Positions 1-5,990 of a stretch of 6,985 nt of DNA are shown one piece after another. The stretch's first letter is position 1. Every line of letters begins with the position of its first letter. The translations under genes and the position numbers were made by a program. This DNA comes from Oscillospiraceae bacterium (lineage in GTDB: Bacteria > Bacillota > Clostridia > Oscillospirales > Oscillospiraceae): NCBI GenBank assembly GCA_017538775.1, contig JAFYIF010000338.1, positions 1 through 6,985 of the forward strand, written 5' to 3'. The notes under the pieces are model-generated. The model was not told where the DNA came from, did no database searches, and saw nothing but the letters and a program-made list of their open reading frames with translations.

Positions 1-2
1 TA

Positions 3-371
3 CTGGCCTCGGTGCTGATTGCGGTGGTAGTTGTGGTGCTGCTGATGCGCAGCATGACCCGCAGGGAGCGGCGGCGCCAAAGGGTGAGAGACCTCGAAAG
101 GGAAGAACAACTGTACCGCGAGAAGATGAATTTCTTTTCGGGCATCATACACGAGATTAAAACCCCGTTGACGCTCATCAAGACTCCTCTTCAAAACTTG
201 ATGTCGCGCCTCCGCGAGGCTAGCCCGGAGGAAGGGGAGGAACGCATATGCGAATCCTGGTGGCGGACGACGAGCGGGAGATCACCAAGGCGCTCCGGGC
301 GGTGCTGGAGCGCCAGAAGTACACGGTGGACGTGGTGGCAAACGGGGACGACGCGCTGCACTACGCCCTGA
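3..371 (+). pseudogene. Truncated sensor histidine kinase (membrane helix plus H-box only), 5' end outside window
   Basis: The frame is open from the window edge. It reads a hydrophobic membrane helix (LASVLIAVVVVVLLM), a basic, charged linker rich in R and E, then the phospho-acceptor H-box IIHEIKTPLTLIKTPLQNLM at about positions 141-203. This form, with REKMNFFSGI before the H-box, is typical of large periplasmic-sensor kinases. Normally a second HisKA helix and an ATPase domain with N, G1, F and G2 boxes would follow. None are present: after about position 205 the frame reads SRLREASPEEGEE, then runs out of frame through the next gene to a stop at 369-371. The missing part is about 150 or more residues. 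This stretch is less GC-rich and uses AGG, AGA and CAA codons more than its neighbours. It may be a deletion remnant, a decayed gene or an assembly join. Kinase identity is sure; the reason for the truncation is not. Confidence 0.7.
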
Positions 372-925
372 CCGGGAGCTATGACTGTGTGGTGCTGGAC
401 ATCATGATGCCGGGCCGGGACGGGCTTTCCGTCCTCCGGGAACTGCGCAGCGCGGGCCAGAGCGTGCCCGTTCTGCTGCTGTCGGCCCGGGGGGAGCTGT
501 CGGACCGGGTGACGGGGCTGGAGGCCGGGGCGGACGACTATCTGCCCAAGCCCTTCGCCATGACGGAACTGCTGGCCCGGGTCCGGGCGCTGCTGCGGCG
601 CAGCGGCGGCTACGCCACGGAGATCCTGCGCTTCGGCAGCCTCTGCCTGAACTGCGCCAGCTATGAGCTTTCCGCCCCCACCGGTGCCGTCAAACTCAAC
701 AACAAGGAGTTCCAGATCATGGAGCTGCTGCTGCGCAACCCCCGGCGCGTCTTCTCCACCGAGGAGCTGATGCGCAAATGCTGGAGCTGGGACAGCGAGG
801 CGGAGATCCACGTGGTCTGGACGAACATCGGCAATCTCCGCCGCAAACTGAGCCAGATCGGGGCCGACGCGGAGATCGGCTCCATCCGGGGCGTGGGCTA
901 TCAGCTGGAGGAACGCAAATGCTGA
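248..925 (+). CDS. OmpR/PhoB-family response regulator transcription factor
   Basis: A 225-residue protein of normal family length. The receiver domain spans residues 1-118: acidic pair D7/D8, phospho-acceptor D51 in VVLDIMMPGRDG, switch residue S79 in LLLSA, and K101 in YLPKPF. A winged-helix DNA-binding domain follows at about 126-222, with VKLNNKEFQIMELLLRNP and the closing wing IRGVGYQL. The start is fixed by MRILVADDE, a normal receiver N-terminus, and by GGGGAGG at 234-240, 7 nt before the ATG. It should be phosphorylated by the kinase encoded next, whose ATG lies inside its 3' end (7-nt overlap), and then bind promoter DNA in the cytoplasm. Target genes and signal cannot be read from the sequence. 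No promoter is evident just upstream; transcription may come from the truncated kinase gene before it. Confidence 0.95.
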   Translation: MRILVADDEREITKALRAVLERQKYTVDVVANGDDALHYALTGSYDCVVLDIMMPGRDGLSVLRELRSAGQSVPVLLLSARGELSDRVTGLEAGADDYLPKPFAMTELLARVRALLRRSGGYATEILRFGSLCLNCASYELSAPTGAVKLNNKEFQIMELLLRNPRRVFSTEELMRKCWSWDSEAEIHVVWTNIGNLRRKLSQIGADAEIGSIRGVGYQLEERKC

Positions 926-2142
926 GGCGTCTGCGCTGGAAGTTCATCGGCACCGCCATGCTGGCCGTGCTCATCGTGCTGACGCTGCTGGTCAGCGGGA
1001 TCAACCTGGCCTATCGCAGCATCAGCATCGACGGCCTCGACCACATGCTGGACATGATCGCCGCCAACCAGGGGCGCATCCCGGAGAACGTGCCGGGGAC
1101 CGCGCCCTGGGGCTTCCGGATGACGCCGGAGACGCCCTTCGAGACGCGCTTTTTCCTGGTCCGGCGCATGGCGGGCGGGGAGGATGTGGCGGTCCAGACG
1201 GACTACATCGCCTCCGTCTCCGCGGAAGACGCGGAAACCTATCTCCGTCAGGCCCTCGCCGCCGGACAGACGCGGGGCTTTGTGGCCCAGTACCGCTTCC
1301 TGCGGGTGCAGGAAGCGGACGGCACGGTCTTTGTCTTTCTGGACAGCAGCCGCCAGCTGCAGGCCTTCCGGACGCTGCTGCTGATCTCCTCTCTGATCAC
1401 CTGCGCGGCGCTGTGCCTGACCTTCTTCCTGGTGTGGCTGCTGTCCAGCCGGGTGATCCGCCCCACGCTGCGCAGCATCGAAAGCCAGAAGCGCTTCATC
1501 ACCGACGCCAGCCACGAGATCAAAACGCCACTGACCGTCATCAGCTCCTACGCGGACGTGATGTGCATGGAGGACGAGCAGAACGAGTGGGCCCGGGGCA
1601 TCCAGAAAGAGAGCCACCGCCTGGCGCAACTGGTGGCCGACCTGGTGCTGCTCTCCCGCTGGGATGAGGAGGAGCCCATCCGGGAGACGCGCCGCTTCGA
1701 CCTCAGCCGCGCCATCTGGGATACCGTCACCCCCTACAAGCACCTGGCGGAGGCCGGGGGCATGCGCTTTTCCGTGCAGATCGCGGAGGGCTTGCAGCTG
1801 GAGGGCGACGAGGGGGCGATCCAGACCGCCCTGTCCACGCTGCTGGAAAACGCGGTGAAGTACAGTCTGCCGGACAGCGAGATCCATCTGACGGCGGAGA
1901 AGCTCAAGCGCAGCGTCAGCATCCAGGTCTCCAACGCCTGCGCGTTGCCGGAGGACCTGGAGCTGGAGCGCCTGTTCGACCGCTTCTACCGCGCCGACCC
2001 CTCCCGCTCCCGGGATTCCGGCGGGGCGGGGGTGGGGCTTTCAATCGCCCGGGCCATTCTGGAAGCCCACGGGGGCAAGATCGCCGCCAGCCGGGAGGCG
2101 GGGGACCGGGTCCTGTTCCGCATCACGCTCCCGGCGGCGTGA
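919..2142 (+). CDS. Membrane sensor histidine kinase, partner of the preceding regulator
   Basis: A 407-residue kinase. It starts at the ATG inside ATGCTGA, overlapping the regulator's stop, with GGAGG at 907-911 and 7 nt spacing. Membrane helix 1 is at about residues 10-32, an extracytoplasmic sensor loop at 33-151 shows no domain I recognise, and membrane helix 2 is at about 152-175. Only a short linker follows, too short for a full HAMP domain. The H-box ASHEIKTPLTVI gives phospho-acceptor H199. The ATPase domain shows the N-box LLENAVKY (N311), the F-box LFDRFYRAD (352-360) and the G2 box GAGVGLSIA (369-377). The usual DxGxG G1 box is not recognisable: VSNACALPEDLELERLF stands in its place, a divergence I believe occurs in some Firmicutes kinases. 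It should autophosphorylate and pass phosphate to D51 of the regulator. The stimulus is unknown. Confidence 0.94.
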   Translation: MLRRLRWKFIGTAMLAVLIVLTLLVSGINLAYRSISIDGLDHMLDMIAANQGRIPENVPGTAPWGFRMTPETPFETRFFLVRRMAGGEDVAVQTDYIASVSAEDAETYLRQALAAGQTRGFVAQYRFLRVQEADGTVFVFLDSSRQLQAFRTLLLISSLITCAALCLTFFLVWLLSSRVIRPTLRSIESQKRFITDASHEIKTPLTVISSYADVMCMEDEQNEWARGIQKESHRLAQLVADLVLLSRWDEEEPIRETRRFDLSRAIWDTVTPYKHLAEAGGMRFSVQIAEGLQLEGDEGAIQTALSTLLENAVKYSLPDSEIHLTAEKLKRSVSIQVSNACALPEDLELERLFDRFYRADPSRSRDSGGAGVGLSIARAILEAHGGKIAASREAGDRVLFRITLPAA

Positions 2143-2180
2143 GTTGCGCTTTCACCATTTTATAAAAGGAGGACTGCGCC

Positions 2181-2906
2181 ATGTCCTCAAGCAGAGGATA
2201 CCTGGACTACATCCTGGAACAGCTTTCGGAGCTGGAGGACCTCGCCTGGCGGGGGATGATGGGGGAGTATGTCCTCTATCACCGCGGAAAGGTCTTCGGC
2301 GGGATCTATGACGACCGCTTCCTGGTCAAGCCGACCCCCGCCGCCGAAGCCAGACTGCCGGGGGCGGCCCGGGAGCTGCCCTACGAAGGCGCCCGGGAGA
2401 TGCTTCTGGTGGACCGGGTGGACGACCGCGCCTTTCTGCGGGAGCTGGTGGAAGCCATGGACGCGGAGCTGCCCGCACCCAAGCGGCGGAACCGGGCAAA
2501 GCCCGCGCCGCCTACTCAAACGGACCAATCTGACAAGGAGGAACCCCCGATGCTGCAAGTTTACTGTTACAGCAGATGCACCACCTGCAAGAAAGCCCTG
2601 GCCTGGCTGGACGCCCACGGCCTGGCGCACACAGACCTCGACATCAAGACCGAGCACCCGGACGAAGAGACCCTGCGCCGCTACCACGCCAGGAGCGGTC
2701 TGCCGCTCAAGCGCTTTTTCAACACCAGCGGCATCCCATACCGGGAGCTGGGCCTGTCCAAAAAGCTGCCGGAACTGTCCGAGGACGAGCAGTTCCGCCT
2801 GCTGGCCGGGGACGGGATGCTGGTCAAGCGGCCCCTGGTGGTGGGGGAGGACTTCGTCCTGACCGGCTTCAAAGAATCGGAGTGGGCGGAGAAGCTGCTG
2901 CCCTGA
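2181..2906 (+). CDS. TfoX N-terminal-like domain fused to Spx/ArsC-like thioredoxin-fold domain
   Basis: A 241-residue open frame with AAAAGGAGG at 2164-2172 and 8 nt spacing, 38 nt after the kinase stop, so possibly co-transcribed. Residues 1-95 resemble the TfoX/Sxy N-terminal family (WRGMMGEYVLYHRGKVFGG, then YDDRFLVKP). In Clostridia this is usually a stand-alone protein of about 110 residues with no proven role in competence. Residues 96-123 are a polar, proline- and lysine-rich linker. Residues 124-241 are an ArsC/Spx/YffB-like domain with the redox pair C133-TT-C136 in SRCTTCKKAL, the family loop KRFFNTSG, and VKRPLVV near the end. The CxxC form is nearer Spx/YffB than classical arsenate reductase, and there is no ars operon, so arsenate reduction is doubtful. 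An internal Shine-Dalgarno and ATG at 2550 mark the domain border, so a separate 118-residue ArsC-like product is likely too. Confidence 0.85.
   Translation: MSSSRGYLDYILEQLSELEDLAWRGMMGEYVLYHRGKVFGGIYDDRFLVKPTPAAEARLPGAARELPYEGAREMLLVDRVDDRAFLRELVEAMDAELPAPKRRNRAKPAPPTQTDQSDKEEPPMLQVYCYSRCTTCKKALAWLDAHGLAHTDLDIKTEHPDEETLRRYHARSGLPLKRFFNTSGIPYRELGLSKKLPELSEDEQFRLLAGDGMLVKRPLVVGEDFVLTGFKESEWAEKLLP
2535..2552 (+). promoter_or_regulatory. Internal ribosome binding site and start codon for the ArsC-like half
   Basis: AAGGAGG at 2535-2541 lies 8 nt before an in-frame ATG (2550-2552). That ATG is exactly where the ArsC-like domain begins (MLQVYCYSRC). It would give a protein of 118 residues, normal for the stand-alone family. 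The spacing and strength equal those of the genuine gene starts at 2181 and 3338. Here the motif is read as codons for K-E-E inside a low-complexity linker, which is how a former intergenic stretch would look after loss of an upstream stop. Initiation here is inference, but the motif is plain. Confidence 0.65.
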
Positions 2907-2934
2907 GGGCGGCTCCGTCCCGGTACGAATTCTC

Positions 2935-2967
2935 CGAAAGGCGGCGGAAAACTACCGTCGCTTTTCG
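2935..2967 (+). terminator. Probable intrinsic terminator after the TfoX-ArsC gene
   Basis: A 13-bp stem (2935-2947 with 2955-2967, two G-T pairs) closes a 7-nt loop, AAAACTA. The core is GCGGCGG/CCGTCGC, flanked by AAA on the left and TTTT on the right, so it could act in both directions. The T-run is only four bases and is partly in the stem, so efficiency is uncertain. Position supports the call: 28 nt after the stop and just before the lysine promoter. Confidence 0.6.
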
Positions 2968-2995
2968 TCAAATTGCAAGAAAAGCAAATTTCCTG

Positions 2996-3023
2996 TTGAC
3001 ATTTTATCCGTTGCGTGTATGAT
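2996..3023 (+). promoter_or_regulatory. Sigma-A-type promoter of the lysine operon
   Basis: A perfect -35 TTGACA (2996-3001), a 16-nt spacer and a -10 TATGAT (3018-3023, five of six consensus). The region just upstream (about 2968-2990) is A/T-rich in an otherwise GC-rich window and could serve as an UP-like element. Transcription should start near 3030, giving a leader of about 308 nt before dapA that contains the whole riboswitch. Confidence 0.8.
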
Positions 3024-3035
3024 AGCAGTCATACA
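3016..3035. repeat. Operator-like inverted repeat over the -10 and start site
   Basis: Perfect 7-bp arms, TGTATGA (3016-3022) and TCATACA (3029-3035), are separated by six bases. The left arm covers most of the -10 box and the right arm covers the predicted transcription start. This is the size and place of a repressor operator. Only the right arm would be in the RNA, so an RNA hairpin is unlikely. I do not recognise the cognate regulator. Confidence 0.5.
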
Positions 3036-3045
3036 ACAACTGAAT

Positions 3046-3220
3046 ATTGCAATGAAAGGATAGAGGCGCGGGCTTTATCAGTACCGCAGGTGTCAAAGGC
3101 GTTCGCAGCGCCCTTGCCTGCCGGAAAAGGAAAGACCGCCGAAGGCCTGGCAGCGGACCCGGCCTGGTCGTGCGGAAAAGATCCGTATGACTGTCGCTTT
3201 TTGCGGAGAGCTATGGATTG
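3046..3220 (+). promoter_or_regulatory. Lysine riboswitch (L-box)
   Basis: The leader carries the conserved lysine-aptamer landmarks in order: ATAGAGGCGCG (3060-3070), AGTA (3080-3083), a long paired arm (GCAGG 3086-3090 with CCTGC 3117-3121), GCCGAAGG (3138-3145), a GGCC/GGCC arm (3144-3147 with 3161-3164), then TGGTCGTGC (3165-3173). A P5 hairpin follows (TGCGGA with TCCGTA), then GACTGTC (3189-3195) and GGAGAGCTAT (3205-3214), which closes P1. These match, by memory, the Bacillus subtilis lysC leader pattern (AGAGG, GCCGAAG, TGGCCGTGC, GGCTGTC, GGAGGGCTATC). Position upstream of dapA fits. The clear P1 pairing is ATAG/CTAT, with an outer CAAT/ATTG after an internal loop. Lysine binding should lower expression of the operon. 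Confidence 0.92.
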
Positions 3221-3330
3221 ATTGCGTGTTCCCCCGTTTGGGGAATCGAAAGCTGCGCGCCGTATGTCCTTTGATGACTGCGGCGCGCATATGCGTCCTT
3301 TGTGCAATACTCGGAAAAAACAAAAGGAGA
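3221..3330 (+). promoter_or_regulatory. Riboswitch expression platform with two anti-Shine-Dalgarno motifs
   Basis: Between the aptamer and dapA lie a small hairpin (TTCCCC 3229-3234 with GGGGAA 3240-3245) and a strong hairpin (3254-3262 with 3281-3289; core GCGCGCCG/CGGCGCGC). Neither is followed by a T-run, so neither is a convincing terminator. The octamer GTCCTTTG occurs twice, at 3266-3273 in the loop of the strong hairpin and at 3295-3302 just after it. Its TCCTTT is complementary to AAAGGA of the dapA ribosome binding site (AAAGGAG, 3323-3329). This points to control of translation initiation. The mechanism is inference. Confidence 0.5.
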
Positions 3331-3337
3331 AAAAACC

Positions 3338-4228
3338 ATGACAGACCATCTCATTTTTCGCGGCGTAGCCACCGCGCTCATCACCCCGATGACCGAGGAC
3401 GGCGTGGACTATCCCGCGCTGGGCAAGCTCATCGACTGGCAGATCGACGAGGGCATCAACGGCCTGGTCATCGCCGGGACCACCGGCGAGGGCTCGACCC
3501 TGACGGACGCGGAGCACCGGGAGGTGCTGCGCTACAGCGTGGAGCGGGCTGCGGGCCGCGTCCCCATCATTGCGGGCACCGGCTCCAACGACACGGCCTA
3601 CGCCGTGGACCTGACCGCCTACGCCAGCGAGATCGGCGCGGACGCCATGCTGGTGGTCACGCCCTACTACAACAAGGCCACCCAGAACGGCCTCATCAAG
3701 ATGTTCCACACCATCGCGGACGCCTCCACCAAACCCATCATTCTCTACAACATCCCCTCCCGCACCGGCGTGAACATCGAGCCGGAGACCTTCGTGGCCC
3801 TGGCGGAACACCCCAACATCACCGCCATCAAGGAGGCCAGCGGCAACATCTCCAAGATCGTGGAGACCGCCGCCCTGGTGGGGGACAAGCTGGACATCTA
3901 TTCCGGCAACGACGACCAGATCGTGCCGCTGCTGTCCATGGGCGGAGCCGGCGTTATCTCCGTGCTGTCCAACGTCCTGCCGCGCAAGACCGTGGAGCTG
4001 TGCGACCGCTTCTTCGCCGGGGACGTGGCCGGGAGCGCGGCGCTGCAGCTGGAACTGTTTCCGCTGGTGCGCGCCCTGTTCTCCGAGGTCAACCCCATCC
4101 CCGTCAAGGCTGCCATGGCCGAGATGGGCTTCTGCCGGAACATCCTGCGCCTGCCCCTGACCCAGATGGAGCCGAAGCACGCGGAGGTCCTGTTCCAGCG
4201 GATGCGCGAGCAGGGTCTGCTGGCCTGA
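3338..4228 (+). CDS. dapA: 4-hydroxy-tetrahydrodipicolinate synthase
   Basis: A 296-residue cytoplasmic TIM-barrel enzyme of standard length (EC 4.3.3.7). It condenses pyruvate with aspartate semialdehyde, the first committed step towards DAP and lysine. Visible active-site residues: the pyruvate-binding GTTGEG (T48, T49), Y111 in TPYYNK, Y137 in ILYNIPSRTG with R142, and the Schiff-base lysine K165 in ITAIKEASGN. The start at 3338 is chosen over an upstream in-frame GTG at 3302 because AAAGGAG at 3323-3329 lies 8 nt before it and the family N-terminus (IFRGVATALITPM) begins right after. It is the first gene of the operon and sits directly behind the lysine riboswitch. dapB follows after 14 nt. 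Confidence 0.97.
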   Translation: MTDHLIFRGVATALITPMTEDGVDYPALGKLIDWQIDEGINGLVIAGTTGEGSTLTDAEHREVLRYSVERAAGRVPIIAGTGSNDTAYAVDLTAYASEIGADAMLVVTPYYNKATQNGLIKMFHTIADASTKPIILYNIPSRTGVNIEPETFVALAEHPNITAIKEASGNISKIVETAALVGDKLDIYSGNDDQIVPLLSMGGAGVISVLSNVLPRKTVELCDRFFAGDVAGSAALQLELFPLVRALFSEVNPIPVKAAMAEMGFCRNILRLPLTQMEPKHAEVLFQRMREQGLLA

Positions 4229-4242
4229 GCGGGGACGGAACC

Positions 4243-4989
4243 ATGAAGATTCTGGTGAGCGGACTGGGCGGCCACATGGGCAGGGAAGTGGCCCGCCTGG
4301 CCCAGAGCGGCTGCCGGGGCGCGCGATTGGCCGCCGGCGTGGACGTGAACGGCTGCGCGGACTTCGGCGTGCCCTGCGCCCTCAGTTTCTCCGAAGCCTG
4401 TGCGGACGTGGACTGCATCGTGGACTTCTCCAACCACAAGGCCACGGCGGAGCTGTTGGACTTCGCCCTGACCCACCGGCTCCCGCTGGTGCTGGCCACC
4501 ACCGGCCAGACGGAGGAAGAGCGCGCCGCGATCGTGAAAGCTGCGGAACAGATTCCCGTCTTTTTCGCGGCCAACTACTCCCTGGGCGTGGCGCTGCTGC
4601 TGGAGCTGGCCAAGCGCGCGGCGGCGGTCATGTCCGACGCGGAGATCGAGATTGTGGAGATCCACCACAACCGGAAGCTGGACGCCCCCAGCGGCACGGC
4701 CCTGGCCCTGGCGGAAGCTATCCAGGAGGTGCGCCCGGATTCCACGCTGAGCATGGGCCGGAGCGGACACGCCAAGCGGACGAAGCAGGAGATCGGCATC
4801 CAGTCCGTCCGCATGGGCAACATCGTGGGCATCCACGAGGTCATGGTGGGCACGGCCAACGAGACCGTCACCCTGCGCCACGAGGCCTACAGCCGGGCCC
4901 TCTTCGCCGAGGGCGCGCTGGCGGCGGCGCAGTTTCTGATGGGCAAAGGACCCGGACTTTATAATATGCAGAGTATGCTGGCGCTGTAA
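4243..4989 (+). CDS. dapB: 4-hydroxy-tetrahydrodipicolinate reductase
   Basis: A 248-residue enzyme (EC 1.17.1.8) that reduces the DapA product to tetrahydrodipicolinate with NAD(P)H. The N-terminal Rossmann loop is GLGGHMGR (residues 7-14), with DFSNH at 61-65 and TTG at 86-88. The catalytic and substrate-binding block HHNRKLDAPSGTA starts at H141, with H142, K145, D147 and S150. The C-terminus RALFAEGALAAAQFL and GLYNM is typical. The start has only a weak GGGG (4231-4234) as binding site, 14 nt after the dapA stop, so translational coupling is likely. MKILVSGLGG is a normal family N-terminus and no better start is visible. D34 at the end of strand 2 may favour NADH (weak inference). Confidence 0.96.
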   Translation: MKILVSGLGGHMGREVARLAQSGCRGARLAAGVDVNGCADFGVPCALSFSEACADVDCIVDFSNHKATAELLDFALTHRLPLVLATTGQTEEERAAIVKAAEQIPVFFAANYSLGVALLLELAKRAAAVMSDAEIEIVEIHHNRKLDAPSGTALALAEAIQEVRPDSTLSMGRSGHAKRTKQEIGIQSVRMGNIVGIHEVMVGTANETVTLRHEAYSRALFAEGALAAAQFLMGKGPGLYNMQSMLAL

Positions 4990-5001
4990 AGGAGGCATCG
5001 G

Positions 5002-5979
5002 ATGAAACTCGGAATCTACGGATACGGCAACATCGGACGCGGCGTGGAATGCGCCATCCGGCAAAACCCCGATCTGGAGCTGGTGGGCGTCTTCACCCGC
5101 CGCAGCCCGGACGCGGTCCAGACCCTGACGGGCGCGCCCGTCTACGCGGCGGCGGACATCGCCTCCTTCGTGAATGACATCGACGCGATGGTGATCTGCG
5201 GCGGCAGCGCCACGGACCTGCCGGAGATGACGCCGATGCTGGCAAAGCTGTTCAACGTGGTGGACAGCTTCGACACCCATGCCCGCATCCCGGAGCATTT
5301 CGCCGCAGTGGACGCTGCGGCGCGGGAGACCGGTCACACGGCCCTGATCTCCGGCGGCTGGGACCCGGGGATGTTCTCCCTGAACCGCCTCTACGGCTCC
5401 GTCATTTTGCCGGAAGGGAAGGACTACACCTTCTGGGGCAGGGGGGTCAGCCAGGGGCACTCCGACGCCGTGCGGCGCATCCCCGGCGTGCTGGACGCCC
5501 GGCAGTACACGGTCCCCATCCCGGAGGCCCTGGAGGCCGTGCGCAGCGGGGCCATGCCGGAGCTGAGCACCCGGCAGAAGCACCGGCGCGAATGCTACGT
5601 CGTGGCGGCGGAGGGCGCGGACAAGGCCGCCATTGAGCAGGCCATCGTCACCATGCCCAACTATTTCGCCGACTATGACACCAGCGTGACCTTCATCAGC
5701 GCCGAGGAGATGAAAGAGAAGCATTCCGCGCTGCCCCACGGCGGCATGGTGTTCCGGACCGGCAAAACCGGCCTGAACGGGGAACACAGCCACACCATCG
5801 AGTATCGCCTGCAACTGGATTCCAACCCGGAGTTCACCGCCGGGGTGCTGGTTGCCCTGGCCAGAGCGGTGATCCGCATGAACGGAAGGGGAGACCTGGG
5901 CTGCAAGACCGTCTTTGATGTGGCCCCGGCAGACCTCTCGGCACTGACGCCGGAAGCGCTGCGCGCCACGATGCTTTGA
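5002..5979 (+). CDS. ddh: meso-Diaminopimelate D-dehydrogenase
   Basis: A 325-residue NADP-dependent enzyme (EC 1.4.1.16), close to the roughly 320 residues of the Corynebacterium enzyme. In the biosynthetic direction it aminates tetrahydrodipicolinate to meso-DAP in one step, replacing the succinyl or acetyl branch. The Rossmann loop is GYGNIGRGVE (residues 7-16). Substrate-site motifs are VVDSFDTH (86-93), ISGGWDPGMFS (116-126) and FWGRGVSQGHSDAVRRIPGV (144-163), all diagnostic of the family. R195-R196, H241 and N275 lie where the known substrate contacts are expected; that mapping is from memory and not aligned. AAAGGAGG (4988-4995) overlaps the dapB stop and sits 6 nt before the ATG. lysA follows after 11 nt. 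Confidence 0.95.
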   Translation: MKLGIYGYGNIGRGVECAIRQNPDLELVGVFTRRSPDAVQTLTGAPVYAAADIASFVNDIDAMVICGGSATDLPEMTPMLAKLFNVVDSFDTHARIPEHFAAVDAAARETGHTALISGGWDPGMFSLNRLYGSVILPEGKDYTFWGRGVSQGHSDAVRRIPGVLDARQYTVPIPEALEAVRSGAMPELSTRQKHRRECYVVAAEGADKAAIEQAIVTMPNYFADYDTSVTFISAEEMKEKHSALPHGGMVFRTGKTGLNGEHSHTIEYRLQLDSNPEFTAGVLVALARAVIRMNGRGDLGCKTVFDVAPADLSALTPEALRATML

Positions 5980-5990
5980 GGGCTGAGGCC

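Noticed and set aside
901..1887. Minus-strand open frame of 328 codons over the histidine kinase, with similar ones at 3029-4180 and 5673-6701
   Set aside because: Same codon-bias shadow effect; low-complexity translations and no credible binding sites or domains.
2181..2470. Competence regulator TfoX/Sxy
   Set aside because: Only the N-terminal-like domain is present and no competence genes are nearby; in Firmicutes this family has no shown link to competence.
2550..2906. Classical arsenate reductase ArsC for arsenic resistance
   Set aside because: The CxxC (CTTC) motif fits the Spx/YffB branch, and no arsR, arsB or acr3 gene is present.
3015..3221. Possible small protein of 68 residues starting with GTG upstream of dapA
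   Set aside because: It lies entirely over the promoter end and lysine aptamer, starts at or before the expected transcription start, and has no ribosome binding site.
4960..4965. Perfect TATAAT near the end of dapB, a possible internal promoter for ddh
   Set aside because: It is formed by codons for the conserved L-Y-N-M of DapB, and no reasonable -35 lies 16-18 nt upstream.
3187..4989. A 600-codon frame that appears to join the dapA region to DapB
   Set aside because: Its first part is an out-of-frame reading of dapA and its leader. The real dapB starts at 4243 after the dapA stop.
3898..5814. Very long open frame on the minus strand (638 codons) opposite dapA, dapB and ddh
   Set aside because: High GC at third codon positions removes stops from the antisense frame. 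The translation is rich in H, R, G and A with no domain, and the sense strand holds three certain enzymes.
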